A stretch of 64,000 bases of DNA from NCBI GenBank assembly GCA_024516035.1, contig CM044956.1, forward strand, positions 26,323,101 to 26,387,100, in the 5' to 3' direction. The notes under the pieces were generated by a model. That model had not been told where the DNA came from. It did no database searches and was given only the letters and a program-made list of their open reading frames with translations. Of the stretch, positions 1-11,660 are shown piece by piece. This DNA comes from Bactericera cockerelli. Taxonomy: Eukaryota > Arthropoda > Insecta > Hemiptera > Triozidae. The position numbers and the translations under genes were made by a program. Position 1 is the stretch's first letter. Every line of letters starts with the position of its first letter.

Positions 1-1020
1 CTTCAGGGGTCATCAGATTTGTTTCGTCTTTTAAATTTGGGAATTTCAATGAATTTTAACTATTTTTACTAGTAATTTTACCCTATTATTTTCTTAAGTA
101 TGACGTTTCCCCAAATCTTTTTTGTGAAAATTTTATATATATATTTTGCTTTTAATAAAATTTGCAAAATTTCAAATGACGGTAATGTATTGAACCCACC
201 TGAGTGGGCTTTTGCCCAGCCTCCATTTTTGGGGGAAAGCAATTTTTTTTTGAAAAAAAAAAAAAAAAAAAGATCTTTGGTTTGGGCGAAAACCAAAAAA
301 AATTTTTTTTAAAAAAAAATAAAAAATTACAGTAAAGTTTATTACCAAAAAAAAATGTAAATTCCCTTATTTTTTTTCTTTTTTTAATATTTTTTTTATT
401 AGTTCCCCCAAAAAAAAGTTAGAAATTTGACTTATCCTTTCACTTTTAAGGGACATCATTGTGGTTTTAAATGAGAGGAATACCTTTAAAATTTTAAATC
501 TTCGGGGGTTTCAGGTGTTCAATTTGACAAACAAAACAGGTCAAATTTGGGAGTGTGGAACTCTTTTCCCCAAAATTGTTTTCAGAATTTTGCCCCCCCT
601 ATTCACTGACAAGTTGGGCATGTTCCGGGGGAATGGCATTTTTCCCTCCAAAATCTAGGGGACACAAAAAAAAGTTTTTAATTCAATAAAATTAATAAAT
701 TAAAATGTTTTGCGAGGAGAAAATTTTATTTTAATTTCAAAAAAAATTTAAAAATGGCGCATCCTTCATGAGCTGAAGGTTTCTACCCAGAACAATTTAT
801 TAAAAGGCTTTTTTATTGATGAACCTTTCCAAAAATGTTTATAAACCCTTCCGAAAGTTTCCCCAAAATTATTTTTTTTTTACTTTTTTTAAAACTTTTG
901 TAAAAAGGGGATTTTTTAATGAAAAAATTAATTTTTTTTTTTATTTTTAACTTTTTAAAGTAAAAAGGGTTTTTTTTACAAGGAAAATTTTTAGGTTTTA
1001 AATTGTGTAACCCCTTTGTG
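1..1020. other. homopolymer-rich AT sequence, no gene
   Basis: This stretch is dominated by runs of A, T, G and C five or more long. Chance frames here have no coding character. The texture changes near 1,020, after which runs become ordinary. It may be low-complexity DNA or long-read homopolymer error at a contig edge. Confidence 0.6.
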
Positions 1021-1950
1021 CCGTCTGGGCACCCAGTGGATGTATATTTTTACAGAACTATATTTTTGACTACTCCAGACTTTTTGTTCTGAAATTTTTG
1101 TGTAGTAATGTGCAAATTATACAACATTGTTCTTTCAAGAGTATTGTTTTGTTGTGAGGTTATTTTTTAGTTAAATTCTCAAAATACCAAATCGAAGTTC
1201 GCTCAAGGGTGCAGTATTTTTGTGAGGCTATTATTTTGGTTGAATTATCAAGAGACTGATTAAGTGAAAAATAATTCCTTGAAACATAGAAAATTTACAT
1301 TTTTGATATCAGTTCTTTTTAATCATTCCTACACTTGACGACAATTTTTACACGAAGTTTTTTTTGGGGAATCATCCATACTTCACTGACGCGAATATTT
1401 GAAACTTGGAAAAAATAATTACGAAATCAAGGTTGACTTTTTTCTTTTTATCTTTGGATTCTCTAATATAATATTGATCTAATCTATCCAAAGAACAAAA
1501 TTTACTTTACGTGTTTTTTCAAAAAACTGTGGACTAATCAGGTATATTAGATCCTTCAAAACCTATTTTGGGCTATAATAAAATTGTTTTGTTTGTGAAT
1601 GCTCTGTGAAAAACTATTTTTTCTAATAATTCTAATTCAGATTTAAATCTAATACTTAGCACTGGATCTTTCATTTGATAACTTAGGTATGATGCATTGT
1701 TGAATAATGTTGATAAAATAATGTTTCAAACCCAACTTGGTAGAGGTATGTTATGGAAGCACCATTGGTAGATATTATGTTCTATAGACAGACCCATATT
1801 TACAGTTCCTGCCATTCTGGTAGGTAAAAAAAATGTCCTGGTAAATTGATTCAAATTACAAAAATAAATAATATTCTTGGACATAATGACTTTTTTAATA
1901 GGTTTTTTTTCTCAATAATAATATGTATATTTTTATCTTCAATATCCTCA
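1021..1950. other. intergenic, nothing recognised
   Basis: Ordinary AT-rich DNA. No coding frame, repeat or RNA gene could be recognised on either strand. Confidence 0.5.
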
Positions 1951-1954
1951 AATG

Positions 1955-2335
1955 AATGAATTCGATAAAATTGAGTGGAGTGTTGTGTGATAAGACAGTG
2001 AGCATAAAAAAAACGGAAATTGTACAAGAGAGTAGTCAGACCATTGATGTACAGAGCACAACCTGGTGTATATCAAAAGAGTAAGAGAAAAAGTTGGAGG
2101 TTGTGGGTATGAAAATGTTAGGATGGATGTGTGGTATATAACAAGGAGAGATAGTGTGAGGTATGAGTGGACTAGAGGTACAGTAAAAGTATGGCCCTCT
2201 GGCAAAGAAAATACAAGAGAGTAGGCTGAGATGGTTTGGACATGAAAGATTTGATTGCAAAGAGATGAAAACTATGTGATTAAGATAATAGAAATTCAAA
2301 TAGGCTGTAAAAGCAAGGATAAAAAATTGGATAAA
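1955..2335 (+). mobile_element. decayed non-LTR retrotransposon, reverse transcriptase C-terminus
   Basis: Read in broken frames on the + strand, this gives pieces such as MKMLGWMCG and ESRLRWFGH. These resemble the tail of insect LINE reverse transcriptases, where the pattern is ..MLRWMCG..RIRNEYIRG..LRWFGH... Several frameshifts and stops show it is long dead. The clade was not determined; RTE-like is the closest from memory. Confidence 0.6.
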
Positions 2336-2760
2336 ATAGGATGCACTTAATAGAAAGATATGGAAGAAAAGGATTCATGGAAACAATTCCAGTAGCCCCA
2401 AGTAAGTTTGGGAAAAAGCAAAGAAAAAGATTCTCAGATAGCACTGCAGGCAACTTTTTGTGTATTTTTATTGCATATTTTTAGATAAAAGCAGTTCAGA
2501 ATTGTATTTTATTGCATTCAACATTCATTTAGCACCAACTAATTTTAAAAAAAGATAATTTCATTGACTCTGAAAAATACTCTGACAATGTGCAAGAGGT
2601 CCTGAAACTTTCTGGGAAGCTTAATGTCACAATTTCTCCCAAAATTCTTGTTTCTGTCAAGTTGAAAATCATCTTACACACACTCAATATCATCTTAATG
2701 ATGTGTACCTCATGTCACCTGCTTATAAATGCCAATGCATGATCATATTTTTCTTTCAGT

Positions 2761-4032
2761 ATGGACTTTGCTGGCAATGATTTGGGTGACCTAATTCTAG
2801 CACCAACCAATTACTTCCAACCTCTGAGATGTCCATGTAGTGATGACAGTGATGCTATGATGGCTATTTTAGAACAAACATTTAGAATGATTATGATGAA
2901 AAATAATACACTAGTGTCCTGTTGTCATGAAACTGCCATGCAATGGGAGATAACTGACAACACTGTACAGTTGGTGAGGTGTATCATCAAGCCCGGCAAC
3001 TCTTTGTTAATAAGTAATCTACTATCACTTGAAGATGGTGTTCATTTTTTATTGTTACAAGTGGATGGAGCTCAAACTATTGTATCAGTACATAACATAG
3101 AATCTCATGCTCCAGTGTATGAAGTCACTCTTGACTTTGTTACAGTAGAAGTGTTGCCACTGTCTGTACACCATTTCTTGGATCTTCATTGCCAGCCAGA
3201 CTTGTTAGTTTATTCTTTGAGAAAACCTGGCCACTGTATTGAAATGTACTTACAGGATATTGAATATGTTAGTCTTAATAAGCTACCTGGGGTTGATAAT
3301 ATAGTCATAATTTTATATACACATTATCTTGATATATGGAAGATCACAGAAGAAACCTACAATCAAATCTGTCACTATGAATTTCATGTAGTAAAAAAGG
3401 CTGTGGAGATGGGAGTTATTGATTGTACCAAAGCACTTGTAACGTGTGAAGAGGCAGGACTACAAGGAGAAATATTACTTGGTTTCAGTGATCTCAAAGT
3501 TGTGTCTGAATCTCTAATTTCTGACAAAATAGAGGGAGAGTTTGTGAGTCCTATCTCTAGTTCTTGCATTATTATAATGAGTTCTGGAACAGACAGAATG
3601 GGGCTTTACATTGAGAACTTTATGGTTCAAAGTTTAGCCAAAAATCAGTCCTCCAAACTAGCTGTTGGGTTGTATGATGATGAAAGATATTCTCTTTTCT
3701 GCTTTTTCTTTCCTTGCACATTGTGTATCATTGTGTTTACAACACATGGAAAATTCTTCAAGTGCCAAGTTAAACAAGACCTTGTCAATCACATCCAATA
3801 TGCTGAGCTGAGAAAAAATGCTAGAATTCTTGCACAAGCTCATAGAACTTTATCTAGTGACTTTCAAACTGTTCCAGTAGAAATATGTTGTAAAATTATT
3901 TCATTCACTGACCAGAATATACCAGCAAAAAAAGCAAGGAGTATTGCTGCTCTGTATTTCTGTAAACCCCATTCAAAAGAAATTGACCCAAATATTCTGA
4001 GTGTTAGTGCCCCAAGTATTAATGCTCATTGA
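2761..4032 (+). CDS. uncharacterised single-exon protein, 423 aa
   Basis: This is a long uninterrupted frame in DNA where chance frames rarely exceed 100 codons, so it is very likely a real gene or a recent gene copy. I do not recognise the family. The first 300 residues alternate hydrophobic strands with turns (for example VIILYTHYLDIWKI), which would suit a beta-propeller. The last 80 residues look helical and include VPVEICCKIISFTD, faintly like an F-box or PRANC-type helix; this is only a resemblance. No signal peptide is evident, and FCFFFPCTLCIIVF near residue 320 is strongly hydrophobic. A pyrimidine-rich tract ending in CAG lies 1 base before the ATG, a good splice acceptor, so the coding exon may follow an untranslated exon. 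No poly-A tail follows the stop, which argues weakly against a retrocopy. Confidence 0.7.
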   Translation: MDFAGNDLGDLILAPTNYFQPLRCPCSDDSDAMMAILEQTFRMIMMKNNTLVSCCHETAMQWEITDNTVQLVRCIIKPGNSLLISNLLSLEDGVHFLLLQVDGAQTIVSVHNIESHAPVYEVTLDFVTVEVLPLSVHHFLDLHCQPDLLVYSLRKPGHCIEMYLQDIEYVSLNKLPGVDNIVIILYTHYLDIWKITEETYNQICHYEFHVVKKAVEMGVIDCTKALVTCEEAGLQGEILLGFSDLKVVSESLISDKIEGEFVSPISSSCIIIMSSGTDRMGLYIENFMVQSLAKNQSSKLAVGLYDDERYSLFCFFFPCTLCIIVFTTHGKFFKCQVKQDLVNHIQYAELRKNARILAQAHRTLSSDFQTVPVEICCKIISFTDQNIPAKKARSIAALYFCKPHSKEIDPNILSVSAPSINAH

Positions 4033-4378
4033 CTTTGCTTACAGAGAAAACTACTTAACTTAGAAACCTAATTTTTACTGCTTAACTTAATCGTTTTATG
4101 TTTCTGTTTTGCTTAAATTCATTTTTTATGTCACAGTTAGAAAATTAATAAGTCAATGGATTACTTGTACCTATTTTTTATTATCTTTATCTAAAGAGTT
4201 TGTCGTAAGGATTTCAATGGTATTTTTTTCGAGCCCAGGCACCTTGTTAAATTTTACGTCAAACAGTGGAATTTTGAAAATCATATTTTGTAATTTCTGA
4301 ATACACGAAACGATTCCTATTAAATTTTTAAAGGGACTCTATTTTGAGCGTAAAAGCTGTCCGAGGCCCAGAACACGA

Positions 4379-4552
4379 TGAAATTCTTGGTAGATAAGAA
4401 CATCTAGGCTTAAATTCTTGGTAGATATAGAACATCTAGGCTTAAATTCTTGGTAGATAAGAACACCTAGGTTTAAATTCTTGCCAGATAAGAACATTTA
4501 GGCTTAAATTATTGGTAGATAAGAAATCTAGGCTTAAATTCTTGCTAGATAA
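4379..4552. repeat. tandem repeat, about 32-bp unit, six copies
   Basis: Units read roughly CTTAAATTCTTGGTAGATAA followed by GAACATCTAGG, with substitutions and short deletions between copies. It lies 350 bp downstream of the 423-aa ORF. Confidence 0.85.
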
Positions 4553-5640
4553 AACTTGCAATCACCTCATACTGTTTGCTTTTATTCAAAATAAAAATCT
4601 TCTGAATTTTTTTTTGTATAACAGGAGTTACATCATTTTTCAAACACAGAGAAATACAATTCGTTATTTCTCATTTATCTAATTTTGTTCCTCATAGTGT
4701 AGGTACTAAATATACCATGAATAGCATGTTTTTTGTTTCTTATATTCATATCTCAAGAAAAACAACAACAAGAACAACAAAGTGAACCATACATAATAAT
4801 AATAATATGTACCTACCTTACAAATTTAAAAAAGAATAATAATAATGTTTTTTTTTTTAATAATTTCAAAATTAAGCTACTAATAGGAAAACATAAAATT
4901 CTTCAGTGTGAGTTATTACTTGTAGCTGTATAATTATTATTATTACTACTGTTACTCGTGTCAAAAGTTACCACTTTGCATAATCTATTCTAAATACACA
5001 AAAAATAAAAATTCTAATACTTACTCCTTCTTTTTGTATTTTTTGGATTACCATTACCATACCACCTACTTTTATATTTAAAGAGAAACTCAAACATCCA
5101 CCTCTATGTATATTCTGTATCTGCTCCTAAACCATTTGTCTGGTCCAGGCACGGCCGGTGCTAAGGAGCTGCGGAACTCCAGCACCCCCAGACGAAAAGG
5201 AAGGAAAAGTTTTTTGAACAATGCATATTTCGAACAATTAATCCATAAAAATTATCATAATGATAAAAAAAATCATACTTAATAAATTCTAGGTACCTAA
5301 TTAGATAAATCTTTAGCCAAGCTTGATTGTAGAGAACATATCTAATACGCTCTTCTTACTTTTTGTCTTGTCAGTGCGGAGCGCTTATTTCTCTACTCAA
5401 GGCTTCTTGAAAGAGAAGGCATGCTATTTTTAATAGAGCAACCAAACCTCTGGTCGAAGAGGGGCAAAGAGAGTGACAGAGAAACGAGAAATATTTGGCT
5501 CCAGGGAAATGAGAAATATTCAAGGGAGATATGAAGTGACTGCTGAAAAATTCCTGATGACTTCCAAGCTCCTAGAGCCATGCGGTAGAAATGCAAGCTA
5601 TTTTTAGATTTCCGTTTATGAGGAGATGGGGAAGCCGGAA
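4553..5640. other. intergenic, simple-sequence patches
   Basis: AT-rich DNA with AAC and AAT microsatellite patches near 4,750-4,860. No gene recognised. Confidence 0.5.
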
Positions 5641-5644
5641 GGAA

Positions 5645-5920
5645 CAAGGAACTAGTTTATGCTCCCTAAAACGACACCGTTTTACAACAGTTGAAATGCA
5701 AAAGTTCCGGTTTTCAGATTTTTCCCAATTAATTTTAATACTAAAATTTCATCTTTCTAGGTAGCCGTGAAGTGCTGCATAATTTTGATGAGATGTCAGT
5801 CAGTCAGAAATAAACCGGGTGAATTATTGGTTCGTGTAAAGATACACTGCTCCCCTCTCTGGAACTTGGCCTAGCGCATTTTGGTGCGCTTAGATCTTTC
5901 CAGGGTAAATTTATTTTAAG
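5645..5920 (-). repeat. dispersed repeat related to 36,905-37,745
   Basis: The first half is the reverse complement of the tandem units at 36,905-37,060 and 37,620-37,745, sharing AAAAGTTCCGGTTTTC and CCTAAAACGACACCGTTT. The second half carries GGTTCGTGTAAAGATACACT. That motif recurs at 53,330 (+) and, inverted, at about 36,730. The element type is unknown. Confidence 0.6.
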
Positions 5921-6769
5921 TAAAAATTATTATTTATCGCCACATGGCAAGGAACTGTAGTATTTTGAATTACATCAAATATTTTTCTTCTTGCTGAAAC
6001 ATTTTCTTGGACGTGCACTTTGTTTGACAGGAGCATCTAAAAAGCACTCCTTAAAGCTAATTCTTATCCATTGGAACTTGCCGCCCAGCCAAAAGCCGCA
6101 TCTGATCATAAAATCAATCCCCCGCTTGCGAAATCTTAGTGGTTCTCGAGACTTTATGCTCACCCTGTATATAAGAGATCAAATTTCTTCTTTTCTACAG
6201 GGAAAGAAATCACTATAATAATAGCTTTTTTTCTTCCTTCATAAAACATTTTGAAAAATTAAAAATACTCCATCATTGAAGATTCTACGTATTTATTTTG
6301 TGCAATAGATTGAGTTACTCGAAACGTCCAACATAAATAAATCCTTATCAGTATTAGTCAGAAGGACTTCTGTTATCTCTTTGGTCATGGACGTTGCCGC
6401 ATAACGTAGACATATGCATACTAATAAGCCCAGCAAATGAGTAAATATTTCTTCTATGTACGATAAGAAGGTCTTTCTTAATCAAATCTGCTGTAGTCTT
6501 TCAAAATAGTCTTTCAAATCTGCTGTCACAATAGAAAAAGGTCTCTTTGCATTTCAAAAAACAGCTACCTAAAAACATCGGTCCGTTCTTAACAAAGGAA
6601 CTGATATCTAGGTTCTTTTCTATGATTATATATAAATGTAGACATATGTAAACATGTGATCCTCGGAAATGAGCCTGAATCGTGACCTGATGTTATGGGT
6701 CCAATTTTTTTCCAATCTTGGCAAAGTTTCAAAAATTAAAAAATGCTTTGAACTTGCCAAGATTTTTAA

Positions 6770-6960
6770 TGGCACCCTCTGAATCCAGAAATACCAGAGG
6801 TCGCGGGTTCGAAACCTAGCCGGGACATGACAAGTTATACTCCCATAACTCCCATTTGGGATTTTTAGCACATAATAATATGTCTTGGGCTTACTGCTGG
6901 AATAATGGGATTTAACAGTCCTAATCGGGTGGTATAAATAAGGCGATATTATTATTATTA
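6770..6960 (+). mobile_element. tRNA-headed SINE-like fragment
   Basis: It contains GGTCGCGGGTTCGAAACCTA, a good Pol III B-box, followed by a unique body and an ATT-rich tail. A similar head occurs at 7,115-7,180. A SINE remnant is likely; the boundaries are uncertain. Confidence 0.45.
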
Positions 6961-7114
6961 CATTCGGTCAAAATATAGCAAAATAAAAAAAGTTAAAGTA
7001 CATGTGATTTCTTTATGGTGGAGCATAAGGTCTCTTCACGTCTCTTTATGGATATTGCAGCAGTAATAAGAGCCTCCTTTACTTTTCGTCATCTTACCTA
7101 GATTCTCGTATGCA

Positions 7115-7185
7115 TTTATGTCTGACCCGGTAGCTCATTGGTCCAGGTGTCTCGTAATTCACTGGTCGCGGGTTTGAAACACACA
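7115..7185 (+). mobile_element. tRNA-like SINE head fragment
   Basis: Box A-like GTAGCTCATTGGTCC and box B-like GGTCGCGGGTTTGAAAC lie at tRNA-like spacing. There is no convincing acceptor stem, so it is a SINE head rather than a tRNA gene. Confidence 0.4.
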
Positions 7186-7528
7186 CGCACACACGAAATA
7201 ATAATGGCTGAAACTTTGTTTTTAGGCTCTGGGCCTTTGTATTTGGCTGGCTCTGTTTACTTTCCTTCCTATAGAATAAAGTAATCAATAAAGTAAAAAT
7301 AACCATTGGTGTCAATACATTTTCCAGATCTTCAATTTATTCCTATCATAAGAAGTTGAAAAGGGATTTTAAGATGAAGACCTTGAGGCAAAAACGAAGG
7401 ACCTATCTACTACCTATGTATTTAAAAAACGTGTTTTCTATTTTTTGGTATTTTAAACTGCGATTTAAATTATTTATCTAGCCACTATCGATGGCAGTTT
7501 AGTATACCAGTTCTTATTCTGTCACTAC

Positions 7529-7612
7529 AGTTTAGCAACGACCAGTGAGTTTCGTACTTGGATGGGTAACCATTCGTACTCACTCGTGATGCTGTTCCCG
7601 AAACCCACAAAC
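7529..7612 (+). mobile_element. 5S-rRNA-derived SINE fragment
   Basis: TACTTGGATGGGTAACC, preceded by GTTTAGCAACGACCAG, matches the internal promoter part of 5S rRNA and of the 5S-headed SINEs at 25,742, 30,355 and 39,497. Only the head is preserved. Confidence 0.55.
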
Positions 7613-7892
7613 ATTTCCTTACTTAACTAAGATAATATATTATTTAAAAAATTCGTTGTTTCATGAAATATCAGTATGCACCGGTATTAGACATTAGTAG
7701 GTACCCCTACCCATAATTATACAGAACTATGTATTCTATTATAAACGAGTTTTTTTTCTTACACCGTTAGTCCTCTAAAGTGGTTTGGTCAACTTGAAGG
7801 ATGTCTAGTCTAGATGATAACCTCCATTTTAAATAAAATTCATTCAACTTATGATCAAAATACAGAGCCTCAATATTAATTTCAGTAAAATA

Positions 7893-8105
7893 TACAGGGT
7901 GTCCCATTATAAACGAGACATTCAAATATCTCGTGAACTAATGACGATAGAAAAAATATTTCATGATCATTTTCACACCTGTAAAGTGGGTATTTAATGT
8001 TGACCTCTAGAAGTTTCTTGGATGACCCCTTCAAGGTTATTTCAAGGTCACCTTTAGAATATTAAATGGTACCGATATTTTTTAAGACATTTTTGAAATC
8101 TACAC
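7893..8105 (+). mobile_element. half copy of foldback element, left piece
   Basis: It starts TACAGGGTGTCCCATTATAA and matches the left arm of the complete foldback element at 49,876-50,672. The copy breaks at 8,105 and resumes at 8,621, because another repeat is nested inside it. Confidence 0.75.
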
Positions 8106-8620
8106 TAGTGGTTCCGTGAACTGTAAACCTCACACAGATTCAACTATCGCATTATAAATTTTCAACACTATAAATAAGCCACTCGATAGGTTTTGATAAA
8201 AAAAAATATCAATCGGCCCTTATTTTTGGCCCTTTTTTATTTTTTACTACAGTGCGGCCCCCTTAACTTTTACGATCACCAAATTTTACAACTGAACTCA
8301 AATATATTTTCTTAACCACTCTACAATTTCAAGAGCCTTGCTTTATTCAATAAAAATAGAAAAATAGTTATCAATTTTCACCAAAACGGCCCCCATTTGG
8401 CCTCGAGTGACTTAATTCGACCCAAAAACTATCGGTAAAATTCCAAGACCCCCATAAACATGTATACAAAATTTCATCTATTTTTAAGAATCTGTTCGAG
8501 AGTTATCGCGGAACAGACACACAGACCGACAGACAAACGAAAGCCAAATCGTCCAGTATGCAAGTTAAAACAGAACCTAACTTAGTGAGGTCACTTCGTT
8601 CCCTCACTGTGTTCGGTTAG
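8106..8620 (+). mobile_element. nested dispersed repeat (ends GTGTTCGGTTAG)
   Basis: It begins TAGTGGTTCCGTGAACTGTA and ends CACTGTGTTCGGTTAG, with internal ACAGACCGACAGACAAACGA. It splits the foldback copy at 7,893-8,803. A diverged inverted copy lies at 8,814-9,170, with deleted relatives at 26,223-26,880. No coding frame is visible. Confidence 0.65.
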
Positions 8621-8803
8621 TAAAGTTTTAGGTTCAAACAAAATCTTACTTGTAACTTTTGTCACACCCAGTTTCTCACACTTCAGGGAGTGTAAGATTT
8701 TTTCCATCTTAGACCATGAGTGCGGCATATCAAATCAGTCTAATTTTAAGTGCTGAACACGATAGTAATATTGATTGTTCATTTTACTTAACTTTTTGGG
8801 TCC
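8621..8803 (+). mobile_element. half copy of foldback element, right piece
   Basis: It resumes the 7,893-8,105 copy at TAAAGTTTTAGGTTCAAAC and continues to the centre of the foldback (TTACTTAACTTTTTGGGTCC). The right arm is missing. Confidence 0.7.
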
Positions 8804-8813
8804 TCAATATTTA

Positions 8814-9170
8814 ACCGAACACAGTGAGGTTCTGTTTTAACTTGCATACTGGGCGATTTGGCTTTCGTTTGTCTGTGTGTGTGTGTCGGTGTGTTTGTGT
8901 GTGTGTGTCTGTCTGTTTCGCGATAACTCTCGAACGGATTCTTCAAAATTGATGAAATTTTGTATACATGTTCATTGGGGACGTAGAATTTTACTTATAG
9001 TTTTTGACCCGAATCAGGCCACTCGGGACCAAATGGGGGCCGTTCTGGTGAAAATTGAAAACGATTTTTCTATTTTTATTGAATATAGCAAGGCTCTTGT
9101 AGAGTCGTTCGTTTGTGAGCGTAAAAGCTGAGGGGGCTGCACTGTGGTAAAAATCGAAAAAGGGCCATAA
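8814..9170 (-). mobile_element. inverted copy of nested repeat, with GT microsatellite
   Basis: Reverse-complement relative of 8,106-8,620, starting CCGAACACAGTGAGG. A GT-rich microsatellite has expanded at 8,873-8,912 in the position of the ACAGACCGACAGAC segment. The open frame across it is fortuitous. Confidence 0.6.
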
Positions 9171-9180
9171 AAGGTGACAA

Positions 9181-10130
9181 GCTGTATACTAAACGATAAT
9201 TTGAGTGCCTATCATTATTAATTTAATGTCCAATCAAGCTTAATTTTTCAGGGTATGTTCCTTACATGCTTGGCTATCATTGTCCATTTTTTAAATGACA
9301 CTATGTTAGCAACGTCGAGCTAGGTTTAGATTTGGATCAAAAAAAAAAAAAAATCGCCATAAAACCTGCATGCAATATATGCTTGTTAGGAACATAATCT
9401 GAACATTTCAGTTCGATTGAACAAAAATTCTGAGTATTCTCTTCTTCCAGTAACTGCATTCTCCTTCCGTTTCCACATAACGCTCGATTATTGTCTCTGT
9501 AATCTTTAGAAAATAATTTTGACATGTAATTATAATAATCATTAGTTTGGAAATGCATTTGAAGCAAAATGTCCTCTTTTCTGGCAGAAATAACAATTTG
9601 AATTGAATTGAATTTTTATTATTGTTTTACCTTTCGGTGTGTAGAATTTCCTTATTCATGGTTTTCAATCTCAAGTTCTATTCAGAGCTGGGCAAATCAT
9701 ATCGTCATTGTGAAACCTACTACATTTATCACAATCATTCTGAAGTGTAAATCCTTTCCTCCTTATAAAATCTACTTCTTTTTCATATTTATCTTTTTTA
9801 GTAGTGTGATGTGAACTGGTGTGAAACCAGTTTATTTTCTTTAGCAGAAAGATGACCTTTCTTATTTTTGAAACTATGTACTCTTTTATTCATTTTTCTT
9901 TTCATGATCTAGCTAATAACGCAATGATTTGTTGTTATAGGTGAGAAAAGATAGGTATCATGGGACATATGACCACGTTCACAGGACTAAAAAATATAGT
10001 ATTAATGCGAATTCCCCAGTAATATAACAAATTCTTATTTGTCACGTTAACTTTTCTACTAGGTAGGTATAGATAGCATCCGATTGGGTTTTCCGATTGA
10101 ACGATTGTGGACAGTTAAAAATACATAATA
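9181..10130. other. intergenic, nothing recognised
   Basis: AT-rich DNA with an A-tract at about 9,339-9,353. No gene or repeat family recognised. Confidence 0.45.
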
Positions 10131-10159
10131 TGTACGAGTATGTATGTATGTATGTATGA

Positions 10160-10367
10160 TTTTATTTGTGGTAAAGCACAAGGCCTCTTCACAATGTTTG
10201 TGAAGAGGCCTTGGTCGTTACTCATACAAGTAACTACTCATTTTTCCTCACGAGGTATGAGTGGACCCCGAACACCCAAGAACAGAGCAGAAAAAATCCT
10301 GCCCCGCTGGGGATCGAACCCAGGTCACCGTGTGTGCAATGCCTAACTCACTCTGCCACGGTGACTA
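10160..10367 (-). mobile_element. tRNA-headed SINE (family B)
   Basis: On the minus strand the head reads AGTCACCGTGGCAGAGTGAG then GGGTTCGATCCCC, which are Pol III A and B boxes. The body includes CTCATACCTCGTGAGGAAAA. Related copies lie at 15,722, 36,042, 36,292 and 36,560. A perfect hairpin sits at its distal end (10,180-10,212). Confidence 0.7.
10180..10212. repeat. perfect hairpin, 15-bp arms, 3-nt loop
   Basis: The left arm AAGGCCTCTTCACAA is followed by TGT and its exact reverse complement. Confidence 0.95.
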
Positions 10368-10375
10368 TGTACGAG

Positions 10376-11460
10376 TATGTATTCAGTACAAGTCGGCCAT
10401 TCCTCGATAAACTCACACGCGCCGCGCGCCCCAGGCCTGGATCTGAACTATCCTTACATGTTATAGTAAAGTTTCATTGTTTTCTGAACTTTTGACCCCG
10501 TTTACATAGTATCTAATTTATTTTTATCAATCCTAAATTCCTATTACCTTTTTTCAATCACAAATTTGTGCATTTATTAATTTAAACACTTACACGTGAC
10601 GTGATATTTGTGATAGCTAGAAATCGTAAGGCAATAAAATTGTCCCACATGTCCCACCTAGTGTCTTACGCAGACAAGTACAAGAACTTCACTGTCTTCC
10701 ATTGACTTGCATGGCTCTGTATTTCATAAGGCTTAACCTAAAAACATAAATTTTGAAGATATTTTACCACGGTACTCGTCCTTCAGTTAAGTACGAGTAC
10801 CTATACTTAATGTACAGTTCCATCCGGTCATTGGGTATCACTATGAAAATAATCTTCAACGAAAATAATTTACAGCTATCAGAACTGAGAACTTCCTAAA
10901 GTTTGTCATTAAACATCTTCATAAAAATAAATCACAAATGAACTCAGTTAAAAAGTCTTACAGCTCGTACATACTTGGAAAATTCCAAGATGACTTCTGA
11001 ATCATAAATATCACCTTAGTTTTCTTAAACAAGGTCGAGGAGGCTGATTGAATATTACGTGCGTGCCTACTTGAACACTTGTAATGATGAGCTAATTTAC
11101 TATTTACGTATATTCGTATAGTATCTACCTGGCAACAAGAACGTCATTATCACAACTTGAGAGGCAAAATGATAATTGCATTTTTTCTCAAAGAGATTGT
11201 TAAGAAAAGTGGTAAATTTCAACTAATTACTAGATGTTTTATTCATTTTTTAGTTTTACACATTAACGTGAGTGCGTAGCAGAATATTTTGTCAATTACC
11301 TACAATTAAATTAATAATGATAGGCACTCAAATTAATCGTTTTGTATACAGCTAGTCACCAGAGATTTTTACATATCTCGGATTCTCAGATCTGAATTGA
11401 AGCTCATGAAAGTTATTATGTTTGATTCCATGTTGATGCAGTAGGAAAAATCCAGCGTGA
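10376..11460. other. intergenic, possible upstream region of CRAL-TRIO gene A
   Basis: Mostly AT-rich. A short CG-rich patch at 10,410-10,440 (CACACGCGCCGCGCGCCCC) stands out and could mark an upstream exon or promoter of the gene starting before 12,278. No ATG-bearing first exon could be identified with confidence. Confidence 0.3.
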
Positions 11461-11465
11461 CACCA

Positions 11466-11660
11466 CATGACTTTCCTTATCCCTCGAAAAGAAGCCAAAC
11501 TTCGCCACCGTTGACCCAATTGTAAAATATAGCAAAAAAATTAATGCCAAATTCGTACTCATCACCTTTAAATCATTAGATTTCATATCTCACAACCCCC
11601 ATCTAGGATGAATAATAAAAAAGTTAGTCAAAGCGGGACCCCACAAAATACCAGTGGCGG
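11466..11660 (+). repeat. dispersed repeat, copy 1
   Basis: Shares ACTTTCCTTATCCC, CACAACCCCCATCTAG-like and AAAAAGTTAGTCAAAG segments, in the same order, with 31,408-31,615. No coding content. Confidence 0.6.
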
